64,000 nt of DNA from Chryseobacterium sp. MEBOG06 (lineage in GTDB: Bacteria > Bacteroidota > Bacteroidia > Flavobacteriales > Weeksellaceae). Position 1 is the stretch's first letter. Every line of letters begins with the position of its first letter. The notes under the pieces were generated by a model that was not told the origin of the DNA, ran no database searches, and worked only from the letters and a program-made list of their open reading frames with translations. The position numbers and the translations under genes are program-made. The DNA lies in assembly GCF_021869765.1 (NCBI RefSeq), contig NZ_CP084580.1:1426001-1490000 (forward strand), in the 5' to 3' direction. Positions 61,392-64,000 of the stretch are shown here, one piece after another.

Positions 61392-64000
61392 ATGTTAAAT
61401 AGGAGGATAGGAAGTTTATTTTTAGTGTTATTTTTTGCTCTTATTAGTAATTTTTTCTTTGCCCAGAACAGAGAAAGAGTAGAGGTTGCTAAAAGGCCTG
61501 GTGCTGCCTCTCTGAGAGCAGGAGCTTTTATAGACGTCAATGCACTCAGCTATCCTGAATCCAGTTATCCTATTACTCAGCTGATAAAGGATGTTCTTAT
61601 ATCAGGAGGAGGCTGTGCTACATCCAATGTAAGTAATGTGACGGTGTCTCCTAATCTGGCAGCCAGTAATCAAAACAGAAGCTGGGGATATTTTAATAAG
61701 TCAAATACCAATTTCCCTTTCAGTAAAGGGATCATACTTTCCACCGGATATGCCAACAAAGCAGGAAATGTTTTCCAGAGTGCTTTAAGTGATGACCTGG
61801 GTACAGGAGGAGATACAGACCTGGCTAATGCGTTGGGAATTGCTAACTCTAACCTGACCAATGCTACCTCTATAGAATTTGATTTTGTTGCAGCTTCTAC
61901 AGAAGTTACGTTTCGATATTTATTTGCCTCTAAAGAATACCAGCAAAACTTTCCATGTACGATCACAGATGGATTTGCTTTATTATTAAAAAAATCAACT
62001 GATCCTACTTATACCAATTTAGCGGTGCTTCCCGGAGGGGCAGGCCCGGTGAGTGTTACCAATATTCATCCTGCCTACAACAACTGCGGACCCAAGAATG
62101 AGGCCTATTATGGAGGAACAAATACCGCTCAGATTGAAACCAATTTCAATGGGCGTACCATTCCTTTAACAGCAAAGGCAGCTGTTATCCCGGGAGAAAC
62201 CTATCATTTTAAGATTGTACTGGCTGATTATCAGGATCCCAATTTTGACTCAGCAGTATTCTTAGAAGCCGGATCATTTGATATTGGAGTAAAGATTCTG
62301 GACCCTTCCGGAGTACAGTTGCCTACATCTGTGAATATGTGTGATAATACCCCGCAGACTTTCACTGCTTCTGTTCAGGCACCTAATGTGACTTATCAGT
62401 GGTTTTTAGGCACTAACCCTATTCCTGGAGCTACCAATGCCAGCTACACCGCTACACAGCCGGGAGTTTATACAGTTAAGGTATATATTCCGGGAAACAG
62501 CTGTCCCGGAGAAGCTACTGTTACAGTAATTGGTGGAACATCACCAACTGTACAGAATGCGACCCTGACGGCTTGCTATACAGCAGGAAATACAATTTTT
62601 AATTTACCACTGGCACAGACCTCAATAAGTACTACTGGAGGTGCCGTGTTTTCTTATTATACAACACTAGCAGATGCTACGGCAGGAAATGCAAATACAA
62701 TTCCTAATCCTACAGCCTATTCAAGTGCGGGAGGCCAGACAGTATATGTAAGAGTCAGAAACGGTTTTTGTTCAAAAGTAGCAGAGCTGCAGCTTGTAAA
62801 AGCACCGCAGATGACAGCTTCTATTGTACCCCCGGTGGCGTTAACCTGTGCTAATTCTCAGATCACCCTGAACGCCTCGGCCTCGGTTTATCCGGCAGGC
62901 GCTGCATTCAACTGGACTACAGCAGGAGGGAATATTGTTTCTGGAGGAACTACCTTAAATCCTGTTATCAATGCGCCGGGAACATATACTTTAACAATAA
63001 CCCAAACCTATCAGCCAGGAAACGTTAGCTGTACCACTGCGGGAAATGTAATCGTTACAGGAGATAGTGCTCCACCGGTTACAGGGCTTACAGCAAGCAA
63101 AATCAAGATATGTAAAGGAGATTCGGTGATACTAACTGCCTCAGGGGGTGTTACCTATACCTGGACAGCGCTTCCGGGAACTGGAAATACACAGACTGTA
63201 TCACCTACTGTGACCACTACTTATACTGTAACTGCCGTAGGAGCTAACGGATGCGTGTCTCAGAATCCGGGTACAATAACGATCGAGGTATCGGAGCCTT
63301 TTACAGCACAAAATGCAATATTACATAAATGTTATCAGCCGGGATTGGCTTATAATCTTACAGAGGCACAGACTCAGATCACTTCTGCTGCGGGAGTAAC
63401 ATTTACTTATTATATTAATCAGGCAGATGCCAATGCTGCCAATGGTAACTCTATTGCCAATCCTACAGCATATTCGCCACCGGGAAATCAGACGATATAT
63501 GTATTGGTAAGCAACGGAGGCTGTAGCTATGTGGTTTCCTTACAATTGTTGAGAACTGCTGAAACTACACTCACAGTAGCTGCTCCGCAAACGGTTACCT
63601 GTACAACACCTCAGGTGACAATCAATGCTTCTGCATCTGTAATACCAACCGGTTCTACCATTTTATGGACCACTACCGGAGGAAATATCATTTCTGGAGC
63701 TAATACGCTTACCCCTGTAGTAAGTGCCGGGGGAACTTATACACTGACGGTAACCAATATATCTCAACCAGGTAACTTAAGCTGTACCTATACTTCAACA
63801 GTAACAGTACAGGAAGATAAAGTAGCGCCAATTGCTGCATTGGTATCATCACAGCCTCGTATATGTGTAGGGGAGTCTGTTACTCTTACTGCTTCGGGAG
63901 GAGCTACTTATAATTGGGGTGGTGGTCTTACAGGAAATGGAAATACCCAGGTAGTTTCACCTACGAATACAACAGTATACACAGTGTATGCAGTAGGTGC
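61392..64000 (+). CDS. Partial choice-of-anchor-L surface protein, paralogue of the previous gene
   Basis: An open frame of 869 codons with no stop before the window ends, so the 3' part is missing. A signal peptide (about 1-25, ending FFFAQ) and a choice-of-anchor-L domain (about 40-310; GYFNKSNTNFPFSKGIILSTGYA, LFASKEYQQNFPC, LAVLPGGAGPVS) mirror the upstream gene. Then a 252-codon unit begins near Gln388 and repeats from about Gln640: a segment starting near QNATL/QNAIL, an Ig-like module with cysteine and a second module with ICVGESVTLTASGG. A type B T9SS sorting domain is expected beyond the end but cannot be seen. Probably a large gliding or adhesion protein. Confidence 0.88.
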   Translation, partial: MLNRRIGSLFLVLFFALISNFFFAQNRERVEVAKRPGAASLRAGAFIDVNALSYPESSYPITQLIKDVLISGGGCATSNVSNVTVSPNLAASNQNRSWGYFNKSNTNFPFSKGIILSTGYANKAGNVFQSALSDDLGTGGDTDLANALGIANSNLTNATSIEFDFVAASTEVTFRYLFASKEYQQNFPCTITDGFALLLKKSTDPTYTNLAVLPGGAGPVSVTNIHPAYNNCGPKNEAYYGGTNTAQIETNFNGRTIPLTAKAAVIPGETYHFKIVLADYQDPNFDSAVFLEAGSFDIGVKILDPSGVQLPTSVNMCDNTPQTFTASVQAPNVTYQWFLGTNPIPGATNASYTATQPGVYTVKVYIPGNSCPGEATVTVIGGTSPTVQNATLTACYTAGNTIFNLPLAQTSISTTGGAVFSYYTTLADATAGNANTIPNPTAYSSAGGQTVYVRVRNGFCSKVAELQLVKAPQMTASIVPPVALTCANSQITLNASASVYPAGAAFNWTTAGGNIVSGGTTLNPVINAPGTYTLTITQTYQPGNVSCTTAGNVIVTGDSAPPVTGLTASKIKICKGDSVILTASGGVTYTWTALPGTGNTQTVSPTVTTTYTVTAVGANGCVSQNPGTITIEVSEPFTAQNAILHKCYQPGLAYNLTEAQTQITSAAGVTFTYYINQADANAANGNSIANPTAYSPPGNQTIYVLVSNGGCSYVVSLQLLRTAETTLTVAAPQTVTCTTPQVTINASASVIPTGSTILWTTTGGNIISGANTLTPVVSAGGTYTLTVTNISQPGNLSCTYTSTVTVQEDKVAPIAALVSSQPRICVGESVTLTASGGATYNWGGGLTGNGNTQVVSPTNTTVYTVYAVG

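Overview
The window looks like a chromosomal segment of a low-GC, AT-rich member of the Bacteroidota, class Flavobacteriia, most likely Chryseobacterium or a close relative. Evidence: several secreted proteins end in type IX secretion (T9SS) sorting domains of type A and type B; many genes are preceded by the Bacteroidota -7 element TAnnTTTG, sometimes with TTG about 20 bases upstream; the prolyl-tRNA synthetase is the archaeal/eukaryotic type; and the 2-oxoacid dehydrogenase E1 is an alpha/beta fusion. Genus assignment is inference. I found no rRNA, tRNA, CRISPR array, insertion sequence, prophage or integrated element.

Layout. 1-2.1 kb: an ABC-2 exporter (ATPase and permease) on the minus strand. 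2.1-5.6 kb: an AAA ATPase, release factor 2 and a DedA protein. 5.7-9.9 kb: a lipoprotein esterase, a DUF808 membrane protein, a small lipoprotein, and dnaJ-grpE. 10-14.5 kb, minus strand: mntH, a DUF937/OmpA protein and proS. 14.7-17.2 kb: a Trp/Gly-rich lipoprotein with GGFR repeats and an OMPP1/FadL-type porin. 17.2-20 kb: ZIP transporter, two methyltransferases. 20.4-27.9 kb: AraC regulator with an SDR enzyme, glycosyltransferase, a Cys/Met-metabolism PLP enzyme divergent from an Lrp regulator, serine hydrolase, bestrophin. 28-35.2 kb: fused E1 dehydrogenase and a 1555-residue DNA polymerase III alpha with a built-in N-terminal exonuclease. 35.5-41.5 kb: two large T9SS-secreted modular proteins. 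41.7-48.5 kb: a potassium-channel-like protein with a 52-residue membrane protein, a Nif3/zinc-ribbon-family pair, an acyl-CoA synthetase and an acyl-CoA dehydrogenase. 48.6-54.6 kb: oxalate-decarboxylase-like bicupin, DUF4349 and DUF6438 proteins, prfC and a membrane protein. 54.8-58.7 kb: CPBP protease, XTP/dITP pyrophosphatase, RNase Z, a TIGR02757 protein and a membrane protein with a very regular acidic heptad coiled coil. 58.8-64 kb: two paralogous choice-of-anchor-L proteins; the second runs off the end.

Most of the window is housekeeping and envelope biology. Points that stand out: release factor 2 without the programmed frameshift, DnaJ with only two of four zinc-finger motifs, a zinc-ribbon-family protein with no cysteine at all, an AAA ATPase with Ile in place of the Walker A Thr, the exonuclease-polymerase fusion, an eight-heptad (21 bp x 8) tandem repeat, the GGFR-repeat lipoprotein, and several perfect palindromes placed on predicted promoters. 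I did not find a convincing new defence or mobile system.
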